DNA from: an uncultured Spartobacteria bacterium | GTDB lineage: Bacteria; Verrucomicrobiota; Verrucomicrobiia; Chthoniobacterales; Chthoniobacteraceae | NCBI GenBank assembly: GCA_903901425.1 | Contig: CAIURC010000207.1 | Coordinates: forward strand, 91,001-155,000 | Direction: 5' to 3' | Length of the DNA: 64,000 nucleotides | Shown here: positions 17,986-26,081 of the stretch, in pieces | How the letters are laid out: each line of letters begins with the position of its first letter | Position numbering within the stretch: the first letter of the stretch is position 1 | The notes under the pieces: model-generated | The model's database searches: none | Seen by the model: only the letters and a program-made list of their open reading frames with translations | Told to the model about the DNA's origin: nothing | Made by a program: the position numbers and the translations under genes

Positions 17986-18525
17986 CTATTGCACTGTCTT
18001 GCCTTCTTTCCGGACGATCTGCTCGCCGGCATAACGCACTCCCTTGCCCTTGTACGGCTCAGGCGGGTAATACGCACGGATGTCAGCAGCCACTTGGCCC
18101 ACCAACTGCCGGTCAATCCCCTCAATTTTTACCTTCGTGTTTTCAGCCACGGTCACCTTGATTCCAGCGGGAATCGGGAAAAGGATGTCGTGGGAGAAGC
18201 CAAGATTCAGCTTCAAAGTGCTCCCCTGTACAGCCGCCTTGAAACCCACCCCCTGGATTTCAAGATCCTTAACGAAACCGGTGTTCACCCCGGTAACCAT
18301 GTTGTTGACTAGAGCCCTCGAAAGACCGTGCAATGCACGCACCGAGCGGTCCTCGCCACTGCGGATCAACTCAACCCGGCTGCCCTCCACCTTACCACTG
18401 ATCGCCTTGGGCAACTGCCAGCCGAGTTTGCCCTTCGGGCCCTCGACACTGACAGCACCAGAGGCGCTGATCGTCAACTTCACTTTCTCAGGAAGCTCAA
18501 TAGCCTTTTTTCCGATTCGCGACAT
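17986..18525 (-). CDS. rplF: 50S ribosomal protein L6
   Basis: The 179-residue L6 has two tandem beta-alpha domains, starts [17 protein letters not shown], and ends with the family signature region ([20 protein letters not shown]). It binds near the sarcin-ricin loop and the factor-binding site. Confidence 0.97.
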   Translation of the reverse strand: MSRIGKKAIELPEKVKLTISASGAVSVEGPKGKLGWQLPKAISGKVEGSRVELIRSGEDRSVRALHGLSRALVNNMVTGVNTGFVKDLEIQGVGFKAAVQGSTLKLNLGFSHDILFPIPAGIKVTVAENTKVKIEGIDRQLVGQVAADIRAYYPPEPYKGKGVRYAGEQIVRKEGKTVQ

Positions 18526-18547
18526 AGAATCCTAATTCTGTCTCCGT

Positions 18548-18940
18548 TTACCAAACCAACGCAAGAACTTCCCCACCAACGTTCTGCTTCTTTGCCTCGC
18601 GGCCCGTCAGAACCCCTTTCGGCGTCGAAAGGATTGAAATCCCCAAACCACCGAGAACCCTGGGAATCTCGGTCGCCCCCACATATTTCCTGAGCCCGGG
18701 CTTGCTCACCCGCTTCAAGCCGGTGATCGCAGACTTCCGGTTAACAACCTTGTTGGTGACCTTGATCTGAGGGAAAGCACCGGTGCTGTCCAACTCGTAG
18801 TCTGCAATGTACCCCTCTTTCTTCAGGATCTGGGCGATCTGCGCCTTGATCTTCGAGTAGGGAACCAGCAACTCACGGTGCTGCGAGGCGTTCCTCAGCC
18901 GCGTGAGAAAATCGGCAATCGGGTCTGAAATGTTACTCAT
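18548..18940 (-). CDS. rpsH: 30S ribosomal protein S8
   Basis: S8 of 130 residues starts MSNISDPIADFLTRLRNASQ and ends with STPKGVLTGREAKKQNVGGE and LALVW. It binds 16S helix 21 and in other bacteria represses the spc operon. It follows rplE after 34 bp, too little for rpsN (S14), which is normally between them. Confidence 0.97.
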   Translation of the reverse strand: MSNISDPIADFLTRLRNASQHRELLVPYSKIKAQIAQILKKEGYIADYELDSTGAFPQIKVTNKVVNRKSAITGLKRVSKPGLRKYVGATEIPRVLGGLGISILSTPKGVLTGREAKKQNVGGEVLALVW

Positions 18941-18974
18941 ATCTTACTTTGTCGTTTCAACTCCACTCTGCACC

Positions 18975-19547
18975 TTAAGCAGCCTTCTCGGCCGTGCGCT
19001 TTGCCCGGTCTGAGAACGGCATCCCGAGCTCCGACAGCAACGACTTCGCCTCAGCGTTTGTCGTGGCAGTGGTGACGATGGTCACGTCAAACCCGATGTT
19101 CCTCTTGATCTTATCCAACTCGACCTCAGGAAAAATCGACTGGTCCGTAACTCCCAACGTATAGTTCCCTTGGCCGTCGAAGGCACGTCCGGACACACCA
19201 CGAAAATCGCGAATCCTTGGCAACGCCATCTTAATCAAACGTTCCAAAAACTCAAACATCGGCTCCCCCCGAAGAGTCACCTTGGCGCCAATCGCCTGCT
19301 CCTTCCGAAGCTTGAAATTGGCGATGCTCTTCTTCGAGCGGGTCTCCGCAGGCTTCTGGCCCGTGATCAGAGCCAACTCAGCCTTGGCATCCTCCAGAGC
19401 CTGCTTCCCATCCGCCTGGGATCCAATACAGGTGTTGACGACCACCTTGGTGACCTTCGGTACCTGATGGACATTCTTATACCCGTGCTTCTCCACCAGC
19501 GCTGGAATAACGCGGGTTTTGTAGTGATTCAAAAGTTCAGCAGCCAT
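18975..19547 (-). CDS. rplE: 50S ribosomal protein L5
   Basis: L5 of 190 residues binds 5S rRNA and contacts P-site tRNA. Landmarks are NHYKTRVIPALVEKHGYKNV, LITGQKPAETRSKKSIANFK and the DFRGVSGRAFDGQGNYTLG loop. An Ala-rich tail follows the final helix. Confidence 0.97.
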   Translation of the reverse strand: MAAELLNHYKTRVIPALVEKHGYKNVHQVPKVTKVVVNTCIGSQADGKQALEDAKAELALITGQKPAETRSKKSIANFKLRKEQAIGAKVTLRGEPMFEFLERLIKMALPRIRDFRGVSGRAFDGQGNYTLGVTDQSIFPEVELDKIKRNIGFDVTIVTTATTNAEAKSLLSELGMPFSDRAKRTAEKAA

Positions 19548-19553
19548 AAATAC

Positions 19554-19814
19554 TTACTCCTTGGAACCGGCCTTTGCCGCCTTTTCAACCAAGCGGACGT
19601 TGGACACATGGATAGGCCCCTCGCGCTGCGCGATGGAACCTTGAGGGTTGTCCTGGGACTTTCTGAGGTGCTTCTTGATCATCCGCACGCCTTCCACCAG
19701 CACTTGCTCACGATTGGCAATCACCTGGAGAACCTTCCCCTTCTGCCCGGAGTGATTGCCAGACACGACCTCCACCTGATCCCCCTTGGAAACATGAAAC
19801 TTCTTTCTGCTCAT
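19554..19814 (-). CDS. rplX: 50S ribosomal protein L24
   Basis: L24 of 86 residues has the KOW motif (VSKGDQVEVVSGNHSGQKGK) and initiates 50S assembly on the 23S 5' end. GGAGG lies seven bases before the ATG at 19814, so this start is preferred over the in-frame GTG one codon upstream. The start overlaps the rplN stop. Confidence 0.95.
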   Translation of the reverse strand: MSRKKFHVSKGDQVEVVSGNHSGQKGKVLQVIANREQVLVEGVRMIKKHLRKSQDNPQGSIAQREGPIHVSNVRLVEKAAKAGSKE

Positions 19815-20182
19815 CACAAAACCTCCGGCGCAAGAGACACAATCTTCATGAAATTCTTCTCCCGGAGCTCGCGCGCCACCGGGCCAAAAATGCGGGTACC
19901 CCTTGGGTTCTGGTCCTTGTCAATGATAACAATGGCGTTGTTGTCGAAACGCAGATAGCTGCCGTCTTCCCGCCGAATCGGCTGCTTGGTCCGCACGACC
20001 ACAGCCCGGACAACCTCGCCCTTCTTCACCGTGCCGCCGCTGTTTGCCTCACGGATATGGGCGGTGATCACATCACCCACCCCAGCCTCGAGGGCGTCCC
20101 CCTTGCCGATCACACCGATCATCTTTGCCAGACGAGCGCCCGTGTTGTCGGCCACATCAACCCTAGATCTTACTTGCAACAT
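19814..20182 (-). CDS. rplN: 50S ribosomal protein L14
   Basis: The 122-residue L14 starts [20 protein letters not shown] and ends with [20 protein letters not shown], as is usual. It forms intersubunit bridges with 16S helix 14 and, in known systems, is the docking site of RsfS. Confidence 0.97.
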   Translation of the reverse strand: MLQVRSRVDVADNTGARLAKMIGVIGKGDALEAGVGDVITAHIREANSGGTVKKGEVVRAVVVRTKQPIRREDGSYLRFDNNAIVIIDKDQNPRGTRIFGPVARELREKNFMKIVSLAPEVL

Positions 20183-20188
20183 AAACTT

Positions 20189-20470
20189 TTAGTGTTTGAT
20201 AACCTCCACCAGACGCCACCGCTTGAGCTTGCTCAAAGGGCGAACCTCCATGATCCGCACGGTGTCCCCAACCTGCGCAACCGACTCCTCGTCATGCACG
20301 TAAAACCGTTTCACCTGCTTGATGATCTTTCCAAACTTCGGATGCGGGACCCGGGAAACGGTCTCCACAACTGCCGTCTTTGACATGCGGTTGGAGACGA
20401 CCTGACCCACGCGCTCTTTCCTCAGGTTTCTTGCCTCAGCCACACCGGACTCTTGATTTGCTTCGCTCAT
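20189..20470 (-). CDS. rpsQ: 30S ribosomal protein S17
   Basis: S17 of 93 residues has the OB-fold core (RKERVGQVVSNRMSKTAVVE, VKRFYVHDEESVAQVGDTV, IMEVRPLSKLKRWRLVEVI). It has a short Ser/Glu-rich N-terminal extension before the conserved core. It binds the 16S 5' domain. Confidence 0.96.
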   Translation of the reverse strand: MSEANQESGVAEARNLRKERVGQVVSNRMSKTAVVETVSRVPHPKFGKIIKQVKRFYVHDEESVAQVGDTVRIMEVRPLSKLKRWRLVEVIKH

Positions 20471-20472
20471 TG

Positions 20473-20679
20473 TTATGCCTTTTTCGGTTCGCTCACCCTC
20501 TTCTGTGTCAGCACGGTCTCCACCCTGGCAGCCTCACGCCGCAGGGCCTTCAGTTCGCTGGGCTTTTCGAGCTGCCCAGTCTTCTGCTTGACGCGCAGAT
20601 GGAAAATCTCCTCGCTCAACTGCCCGCGGCGAGCCGACAACTCGGAAAGGCTCAACTCTCGAATCTCCTGAATTTTCAT
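20473..20679 (-). CDS. rpmC: 50S ribosomal protein L29
   Basis: A 68-residue helical-hairpin L29 (MKIQEIRELSLSELSARRG, LRVKQKTGQLEKPSELKALR). It lies near the peptide exit tunnel and helps form the SRP and trigger-factor docking area together with L23. It is 2 bp from rpsQ. Confidence 0.94.
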   Translation of the reverse strand: MKIQEIRELSLSELSARRGQLSEEIFHLRVKQKTGQLEKPSELKALRREAARVETVLTQKRVSEPKKA

Positions 20680-20686
20680 AGTCTTA

Positions 20687-21109
20687 TCAAGCGGTAGCGC
20701 GGTGCCGGGTCAAGAACTTGGTCCGGATTGGCAGCTTATCAGCAGCCAGACGCAGCGATTCCCGCGCCAGGGACTCAGGAATCCCGTCCAGTTCGAACAG
20801 GATGTTTCCGGGCCTGACGGTCGCAACCCAATACTCAGGAGCCCCCTTACCTTTACCCATCCGGGTCTCAGGCGGACGAGCGGTCACCGACTTGTCTGGG
20901 AATACCCGAATCCAGAGCTTCCCCTTGCGCTTCATGTTGCGAGTGAGCGCCACACGGGCTGCCTCAATCTGCGTGTTGGTCACCCAAGCACGCTCCAACG
21001 TCTGGAGAGCAAACGCTCCGAAATCAATGTTCACATTCCGCGATGCAGTCCCTGCGCGACTGCCACGCTGAGTCTTGCGGTACTTCACCCTCTTGGGCAT
21101 CAAAGGCAT
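20687..21109 (-). CDS. rplP: 50S ribosomal protein L16
   Basis: L16 of 140 residues begins [20 protein letters not shown] and contains [20 protein letters not shown], the loop near the A-site tRNA elbow. The conserved C-terminus [10 protein letters not shown] is present. A second in-frame Met is at codon 4. Confidence 0.96.
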   Translation of the reverse strand: MPLMPKRVKYRKTQRGSRAGTASRNVNIDFGAFALQTLERAWVTNTQIEAARVALTRNMKRKGKLWIRVFPDKSVTARPPETRMGKGKGAPEYWVATVRPGNILFELDGIPESLARESLRLAADKLPIRTKFLTRHRATA

Positions 21110-21152
21110 AATCTTATTCCTTCCTTTTTAAAAATAACTTTTGTGGACCCAA

Positions 21153-21827
21153 TCACGCAGCAGCACCGGAGTGCGCCTTCTCTGATTTTTCGGCCGCAGG
21201 AAGCTCAGGCTTCCGGCAGATCCAGCACTTCACACCAATCACGCCGTATGTGGTCTTCGCCTCTGCGAAACCATAATCGATTGGGGTGCGCAGGGTGTGC
21301 AGAGGGATTTTTCCCTCCCTGTACCACTCAGCCCGGCTGATCTCAGCGCCACCGAGTCGCCCCGAGCACCGAACCTTGATGCCGTCAGCCCCAAAATCCA
21401 TGGTCGTCTGAATGGCTTTCTTCATTGCACGCCGGAACGAAATGCGCCGCTCCATCTGAAGCGCGACGTTCTCTGCGACCAATTGCGCATCGAGTTCCGG
21501 AGTCTTGATCTCCTGAATATCAATCTTCACCGATTTGCCGCCCGACATGTCTGAGATGTCCTTGGTCAGCCCTTCAATCTCCGCCCCCTTACGACCGATC
21601 ACGATGCCAGGACGGGCGGTGTGAATGGTGACACGGATGCTGTTCCATGCCCGCTCGATCGTCACACGCGAGACAGCAGCCAAACGAAGCTTGTCCTTCA
21701 CGTACTGCCTGATCTTCAGGTCAGACTGCAGGAAGTCAGGCAACTCCTTTGGGGAAGCAAACCAGCGCGAACGCCAGTCCCTGCTCACTGCCAGACGATA
21801 ACCGATCGGATTGACTTTCTGTCCCAT
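21153..21827 (-). CDS. rpsC: 30S ribosomal protein S3
   Basis: S3 of 224 residues has the N-terminal KH domain with the GRKG loop ([19 protein letters not shown]) and the C-terminal domain ([32 protein letters not shown]). It forms part of the mRNA entry tunnel helicase. It ends in an Ala/Lys/Glu-rich tail. Confidence 0.97.
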   Translation of the reverse strand: MGQKVNPIGYRLAVSRDWRSRWFASPKELPDFLQSDLKIRQYVKDKLRLAAVSRVTIERAWNSIRVTIHTARPGIVIGRKGAEIEGLTKDISDMSGGKSVKIDIQEIKTPELDAQLVAENVALQMERRISFRRAMKKAIQTTMDFGADGIKVRCSGRLGGAEISRAEWYREGKIPLHTLRTPIDYGFAEAKTTYGVIGVKCWICRKPELPAAEKSEKAHSGAAA

Positions 21828-21853
21828 AAAAACTCCTAGATCTTCTTTGCCAA

Positions 21854-22195
21854 TTAAGCCTTCACGCCATCACTCAAAACAATCCGGATGTGACTGGTCC
21901 GCTTTCGGATCGGTCCGGCACTGCCGCGCGCCTTTGGTTGGAACCGCTTAAACGTCGGCCCCTCACCCACGGTTGCCTCGAGGACCACCAGGTTCTCTGC
22001 CCGCAGATTGTTGTTATTCTCGGCATTCGCAACAGCGCTCTTCAGCGTCTTGGCGACCAAACCGGCAGCCTTTTTCGGGCTAAAGGTCACCACATCCAAG
22101 GCCGCTGAAACGCTCAAGCCTTGGATCTCGCGCGTCACCTCCCGCGCCTTGAAGGCGGAGATACGCGCACCTTTGTAAATTGATTTAATCTGCAT
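21854..22195 (-). CDS. rplV: 50S ribosomal protein L22
   Basis: L22 of 113 residues starts [20 protein letters not shown] and has the tunnel-lining hairpin ([20 protein letters not shown]) and the end [13 protein letters not shown]. Translation from the ATG at 22195 matches the family; the frame upstream runs into the inserted coiled-coil gene. Normally rplV follows rpsS directly, but here a 780-bp gene separates them. Confidence 0.96.
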   Translation of the reverse strand: MQIKSIYKGARISAFKAREVTREIQGLSVSAALDVVTFSPKKAAGLVAKTLKSAVANAENNNNLRAENLVVLEATVGEGPTFKRFQPKARGSAGPIRKRTSHIRIVLSDGVKA

Positions 22196-22236
22196 GGTAT
22201 ACGCTTTTGATTTTTCTAGTCCCTTTATTTCTAAAA

Positions 22237-23016
22237 TTAACGTCTTGCATCGACCCGGACCGAGTCCCCCTCTGTGATGCTGCCCTCCTGCAACCCGGCT
22301 AAACCGGAATTGTCTAGAAGAAGCGCACACACCCGAGCCCTTACATCCACAGCCCGGGCCCTGCCTATTACTTTGTCGCCACGCTCTATGACAAATGGTG
22401 TTCCGACCCGCACTTGGCTCTCAGCGCCAGTTGAGGCAACAATGACGCCTAAACCTCTCTCAATACTGAGAACAACAGCGCGGCTGCCTGCACCGGCACT
22501 ACCAGCGAACTCCAGTGGAAGTGAGCCCGCCCCCAGCGAACGATGCGCCGACTTTAACTGGCTCCTGACCACCACTGCCGCCTCAGCATCCGAGGATTCG
22601 AGTACCGGAAGGTAAACGGCCAGAGCATCCACCAAGGATTGCAACGAGTCCCTGAGCGCCTTTCTTTGAGCCTCACTATGCCGGAGATCATTCACTGCAC
22701 TGACCAACCGCTGTTCAACCAGAGACTCACCAGCTCCGCTGCCTCCCATCCCCAAGGCTTCTAACCGGAGACGGAGTGCTTCAATCTGACGAGCGAAAAC
22801 CTCGTTTTGTGCCGCCAGAGCAACGTGCTCCCGTTCAAGCGCCTCGGACCTAGACTCCACATCTAGAACCGCCGCAGCGGCCCCTGGCCCCTGCCGACTC
22901 GAAACTAACGTGACATCTTTAAAAGAACTATCCCCGCGCGCCGCCGGACTTGCCGACGCTAAACACGCAACCAGAAGACTGAAGCTGAGACGGAAGCCAC
23001 TGAAAGACCCGCTCAT
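22237..23016 (-). CDS. Exported coiled-coil protein embedded in the S10 operon
   Basis: The 259-residue product is not ribosomal. It has a signal peptide (LSFSLLVACLASASPAARG, residues about 9-28) and a long helical segment with heptad-like Glu/Leu/Arg patterning (ESRSEALEREHVALAAQNEV and ARQIEALRLRLEALG, then about 100-145). A beta-rich C-terminus follows (VVLSIERGLGVIVASTGAES, VRVGTPFVIERGDKVIGRAR). That end resembles SH3-like or FlgT-like C-terminal domains, but I do not recognise the family. It lies 18 bp after rpsS and 41 bp before rplV, on the same strand with no visible terminator or promoter, so it should be co-transcribed with ribosomal proteins. It likely acts in the periplasm or at the envelope. 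Confidence 0.8.
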   Translation of the reverse strand: MSGSFSGFRLSFSLLVACLASASPAARGDSSFKDVTLVSSRQGPGAAAAVLDVESRSEALEREHVALAAQNEVFARQIEALRLRLEALGMGGSGAGESLVEQRLVSAVNDLRHSEAQRKALRDSLQSLVDALAVYLPVLESSDAEAAVVVRSQLKSAHRSLGAGSLPLEFAGSAGAGSRAVVLSIERGLGVIVASTGAESQVRVGTPFVIERGDKVIGRARAVDVRARVCALLLDNSGLAGLQEGSITEGDSVRVDARR

Positions 23017-23034
23017 GCACCAGCCAAGAGGGCA

Positions 23035-23313
23035 CTACTTCGACACCTTCGCGGTGTGTGAACCGTGCTTCTTGAAAATCCGAGTCGGAGAAAATTCCCC
23101 GAGTTTATGACCAACCATGTTTTCTGTGACAAAAACAGAGTTAAAGATCTTGCCGTTGTGAACAAGAAAAGTGTGGCCAACGAACTCAGGGGTGATTGTG
23201 GACCTGCGGGACCAGGTCTTAATGGGCTTTTTCACCCCTGCATCGTTGAGCTTATCGATCTTCTCGAACAAGTGCTGTTCGACAAACGGACCCTTCTTAA
23301 GTGAGCGACCCAT
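23035..23313 (-). CDS. rpsS: 30S ribosomal protein S19
   Basis: S19 of 92 residues ([56 protein letters not shown]) sits in the 30S head near the A site. Gene order rplB-rpsS is canonical; the next gene is not rplV but the exported coiled-coil protein. Confidence 0.97.
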   Translation of the reverse strand: MGRSLKKGPFVEQHLFEKIDKLNDAGVKKPIKTWSRRSTITPEFVGHTFLVHNGKIFNSVFVTENMVGHKLGEFSPTRIFKKHGSHTAKVSK

Positions 23314-23324
23314 ACTAGTAATCG

Positions 23325-24176
23325 TTATTTAGACTTCTTCTTGGAAACACGGCGTTCGACGATGAAATTGTTGCTCGTCTTGTGCTTGCGCCGCGTCTTG
23401 AACCCCTTCGACAACTGGCCCCAAGGCGACTCAGGATGCTGCCTACCACCACCACCTTTGGACTTACCCTGCCCCCCACCCATGGGGTGGTCCACAGGGT
23501 TCATCGCCATCCCTCGAACGGTCGGGCGCACACCGAGCCAGCGGCTACGGCCTGCCTTGCCAGAAGAGACGTTCATGTGGTCCACATTCCCGACCTGGCC
23601 GATCGTAGCGTAACAACCTTCATGCAACTTCCGGATCTCTCCAGAGGGCATCCGAACCAACGCGTACCCTGCCTCACGGTTGCTCAGGATAACCTGTTGG
23701 CCAGCGCTCCGTGCGATCTGACCACCACGACCGGGAACGAGTTCAACGTTGTGAATCGCGGTACCGAGAGGGATGTCGCGCAGCGGCATTGCGTTCCCGA
23801 CCTCTGGCGCACTGTTGTCGCCCGCGACAACCTTCGAACCAACCTGGAGACCGACCGGAGCAAGGATGTAAGCCTTTGCACCGTCAGGATACTGGAGTAG
23901 AGCAATCCGAGCGCTCCGGTTCGGGTCGTACTCAATGCCAACAACTTCCGCTGCCACCCCGCGCCTGCTGCGCTTGAAATCAATCACCCGATACTTCTGC
24001 TTGTGACCTCCACCAATGTGGCGGGCCGTCAGACGACCGTTGTTGTTCCGCCCACCGGACTTCTTTTTGGTTTCGAGGAGCGACTTCTCGGGGGTGTGCT
24101 TTGTGATCTCATCAAAAGCCGGCAGCGCCTTGAAGCGGTTTGTCGGTGTGAAAGGCCTGAATGTCTTAAGAGCCAT
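23325..24176 (-). CDS. rplB: 50S ribosomal protein L2
   Basis: L2 of 283 residues is needed for subunit association and peptidyl-transferase activity. The conserved end region [20 protein letters not shown] contains the essential His near the catalytic centre. The N-terminal [20 protein letters not shown] and the [14 protein letters not shown] tail are typical. Confidence 0.98.
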   Translation of the reverse strand: MALKTFRPFTPTNRFKALPAFDEITKHTPEKSLLETKKKSGGRNNNGRLTARHIGGGHKQKYRVIDFKRSRRGVAAEVVGIEYDPNRSARIALLQYPDGAKAYILAPVGLQVGSKVVAGDNSAPEVGNAMPLRDIPLGTAIHNVELVPGRGGQIARSAGQQVILSNREAGYALVRMPSGEIRKLHEGCYATIGQVGNVDHMNVSSGKAGRSRWLGVRPTVRGMAMNPVDHPMGGGQGKSKGGGGRQHPESPWGQLSKGFKTRRKHKTSNNFIVERRVSKKKSK

Positions 24177-24200
24177 AAAATTTCTGCTTTATACCCCGAA

Positions 24201-24485
24201 CTACGCGAGGTCGATTTTTTCTCCGGCCTTCAAGCGGACAATTGCCCGCTTCCAATGCGCCTTACGACCGAAAGCGGCCGTGCGCTCCCGCTTCTTCTTG
24301 CCGGCATAGTTGGAGGTGTTCACCGAAAGAACCTTGGTTTTGAACAGGTGCTCAACAGCGGACTTGATCTCAAGCTTGTTCGCTGAGGGGCTGACTCTGA
24401 AAAAGTAGCGGTTCTCCTTCTCACAAAGAAGCTGTGCCTTCTCGGTGAGGCTGATGTTTTGGATGATCTCGTGAGGGTGATTCAT
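24201..24485 (-). CDS. rplW: 50S ribosomal protein L23
   Basis: L23 of 94 residues (HEIIQNISLTEKAQLLCEKE, FRVSPSANKLEIKSAVEHLF) forms the tunnel-exit docking site for trigger factor and SRP. Its start overlaps the rplD stop by four bases (ATGA). Confidence 0.95.
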   Translation of the reverse strand: MNHPHEIIQNISLTEKAQLLCEKENRYFFRVSPSANKLEIKSAVEHLFKTKVLSVNTSNYAGKKKRERTAAFGRKAHWKRAIVRLKAGEKIDLA

Positions 24486-25093
24486 TTTGAGGTCCTTGCT
24501 GCAAGTTGCTCCATTGCCCCCTGGGTGATGACGATCTTCTTAAACTTCAGAAGCTGCTCGGTGTTCACCTCGCTCGCAGTCATCAACAGCGCAGGCTGCA
24601 CATTCCGCGCGGCCAGCTTGGTGTTGTCGTCAAAGTCGGAGGATATGATCAAAACCTTTGACTCAGCGGTCACCGCCTGAAGAGCAGCCAAAAACTTCTT
24701 GGTCTTCGGCTCCGCCACCACAAAAGAATCAGCAACCAATACGTCACCGGCAATGATCCGGGAACTAAGAGCCTTTGAAAAGGCCAGACGCCGGACCCCG
24801 CGGGTCACTTTTTTACTGTAGTCGCGCGGCTTGGGCCCAAAGACCACGCCGCCACCAACCCACACGGGTGAAGACTTGTAGCCCGCACGAGCGCGGCCTG
24901 TGCCCTTCTGCCTCCATGGCTTGGCACCGCTCAGGGCAACCTCAGCCTTTGTCTTTGTGCAGGCGGTTCCGCTCCGGCGCGCTGCACGCATGGCCACTAC
25001 TACGTCGTGAACCGCCTGGGTCCCATGACCCGTCTCAACCACGGAAAGGTTGGCCTTTTTTGCGGCCTCAATTGTCAGAACTTGTGCGCTCAT
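24482..25093 (-). CDS. rplD: 50S ribosomal protein L4
   Basis: L4 of 203 residues has the extended tunnel loop (KPWRQKGTGRARAGYKSSPV, GGGVVFGPKPRDYSKK). In other bacteria L4 represses the S10 operon by a leader hairpin. The start shares one base with the rplC stop (TAATG). Confidence 0.96.
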   Translation of the reverse strand: MSAQVLTIEAAKKANLSVVETGHGTQAVHDVVVAMRAARRSGTACTKTKAEVALSGAKPWRQKGTGRARAGYKSSPVWVGGGVVFGPKPRDYSKKVTRGVRRLAFSKALSSRIIAGDVLVADSFVVAEPKTKKFLAALQAVTAESKVLIISSDFDDNTKLAARNVQPALLMTASEVNTEQLLKFKKIVITQGAMEQLAARTSK

Positions 25094-25743
25094 TATTTGC
25101 TAGCCTCAGATTTCTTTGCTTTTTTTGCAGGCCGAACAACCACGTAGCTCCCGTTCGCTCCAGGAATCGCACCGGTCACGAGGATCACACCCTCTTCTGC
25201 CCGCACTTGGAGAACCCGAAGATTCTGCACCGTCACACGCTCATCACCCATGTGTCCGGGCATCCCCATGTTTTTCCAGATCCGCCCCGGTGTAGAGCGG
25301 TTCCCAATCGCGCCGTTCCTGCGGTGCATCATGGAACCGTGAGATGCAGGCTGACCAGCCATGCCATGCTTCCGAACGACACCCTGAAAACCCTTACCCT
25401 TCGAGCGGCCGATTACATCAATCAGATCGCCAGGCGCGAACTGCGCGACACTCAGGTCAAGAGTGGCGGCGCCCGCCGCACCTTCAGGAAGGGCGAACTC
25501 GCGGACGATCCGCTTCGGCTCGACTGCAGCCTTCTTGAAATGGCCATTCAACGCCTTGCTCAAGCGCTGAGGCTTCTGGGTGTCGAACCCAACCTGGACG
25601 GCAGAGTAACCGTCCTTTTCCTCCGTCTTCAACTGGGCCTGCACGTTACCACCGGCCTCAATGACCGTGGCCGCAGTGATTTTGCCCGCTGCATCATAGA
25701 CGCGGGTCATGCCGATTTTTTTGCCTAAAAGTCCAATCTTCAT
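25093..25743 (-). CDS. rplC: 50S ribosomal protein L3
   Basis: L3 of 216 residues (MKIGLLGKKIGMTRVYDAAG) has the long loop approaching the peptidyl-transferase centre (GKGFQGVVRKHGMAGQPASH, GSMMHRRNGAIGNRSTPGR, WKNMGMPGHMG). The PrmB-methylated Gln-containing segment is replaced by the GQPASHGS form. It begins S10-type order after rpsJ. Confidence 0.97.
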   Translation of the reverse strand: MKIGLLGKKIGMTRVYDAAGKITAATVIEAGGNVQAQLKTEEKDGYSAVQVGFDTQKPQRLSKALNGHFKKAAVEPKRIVREFALPEGAAGAATLDLSVAQFAPGDLIDVIGRSKGKGFQGVVRKHGMAGQPASHGSMMHRRNGAIGNRSTPGRIWKNMGMPGHMGDERVTVQNLRVLQVRAEEGVILVTGAIPGANGSYVVVRPAKKAKKSEASK

Positions 25744-25760
25744 GATCTATAGTTCTCCGA

Positions 25761-26069
25761 TCAGATCTTGATGGTGATGTCCACGCCGGCCGGGAGGTTG
25801 AGTTTCTTCAACTCATCCACGGTCTTCGCAGTGGGTTCAACGATGTCCAAAAGACGCTTGTGCGTCCGAACTTCGAACTGGTCCATCGACTTCTTGTCGA
25901 CGTGTGGGGACCTGTTGACGGTGAACTTCTCAATCCTTGTCGGAAGAGGGATCGGGCCGGAAACTTGGGCGCCGGTCCGCTTGGCTGTCTCAACAATCTC
26001 GGAGGCCGAGGAGTCCAGCATGCGGTAGTCGAACGCTTTAAGGCGGATGCGGATGCGTTGTCCTGTCAT
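25761..26069 (-). CDS. rpsJ: 30S ribosomal protein S10
   Basis: S10 of 102 residues ([59 protein letters not shown]) is a head protein and the partner of NusB in antitermination. It follows fusA after only 12 bp, so the str and S10 operons are fused here without tuf. Confidence 0.97.
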   Translation of the reverse strand: MTGQRIRIRLKAFDYRMLDSSASEIVETAKRTGAQVSGPIPLPTRIEKFTVNRSPHVDKKSMDQFEVRTHKRLLDIVEPTAKTVDELKKLNLPAGVDITIKI

Positions 26070-26081
26070 AAATCTATGGGT

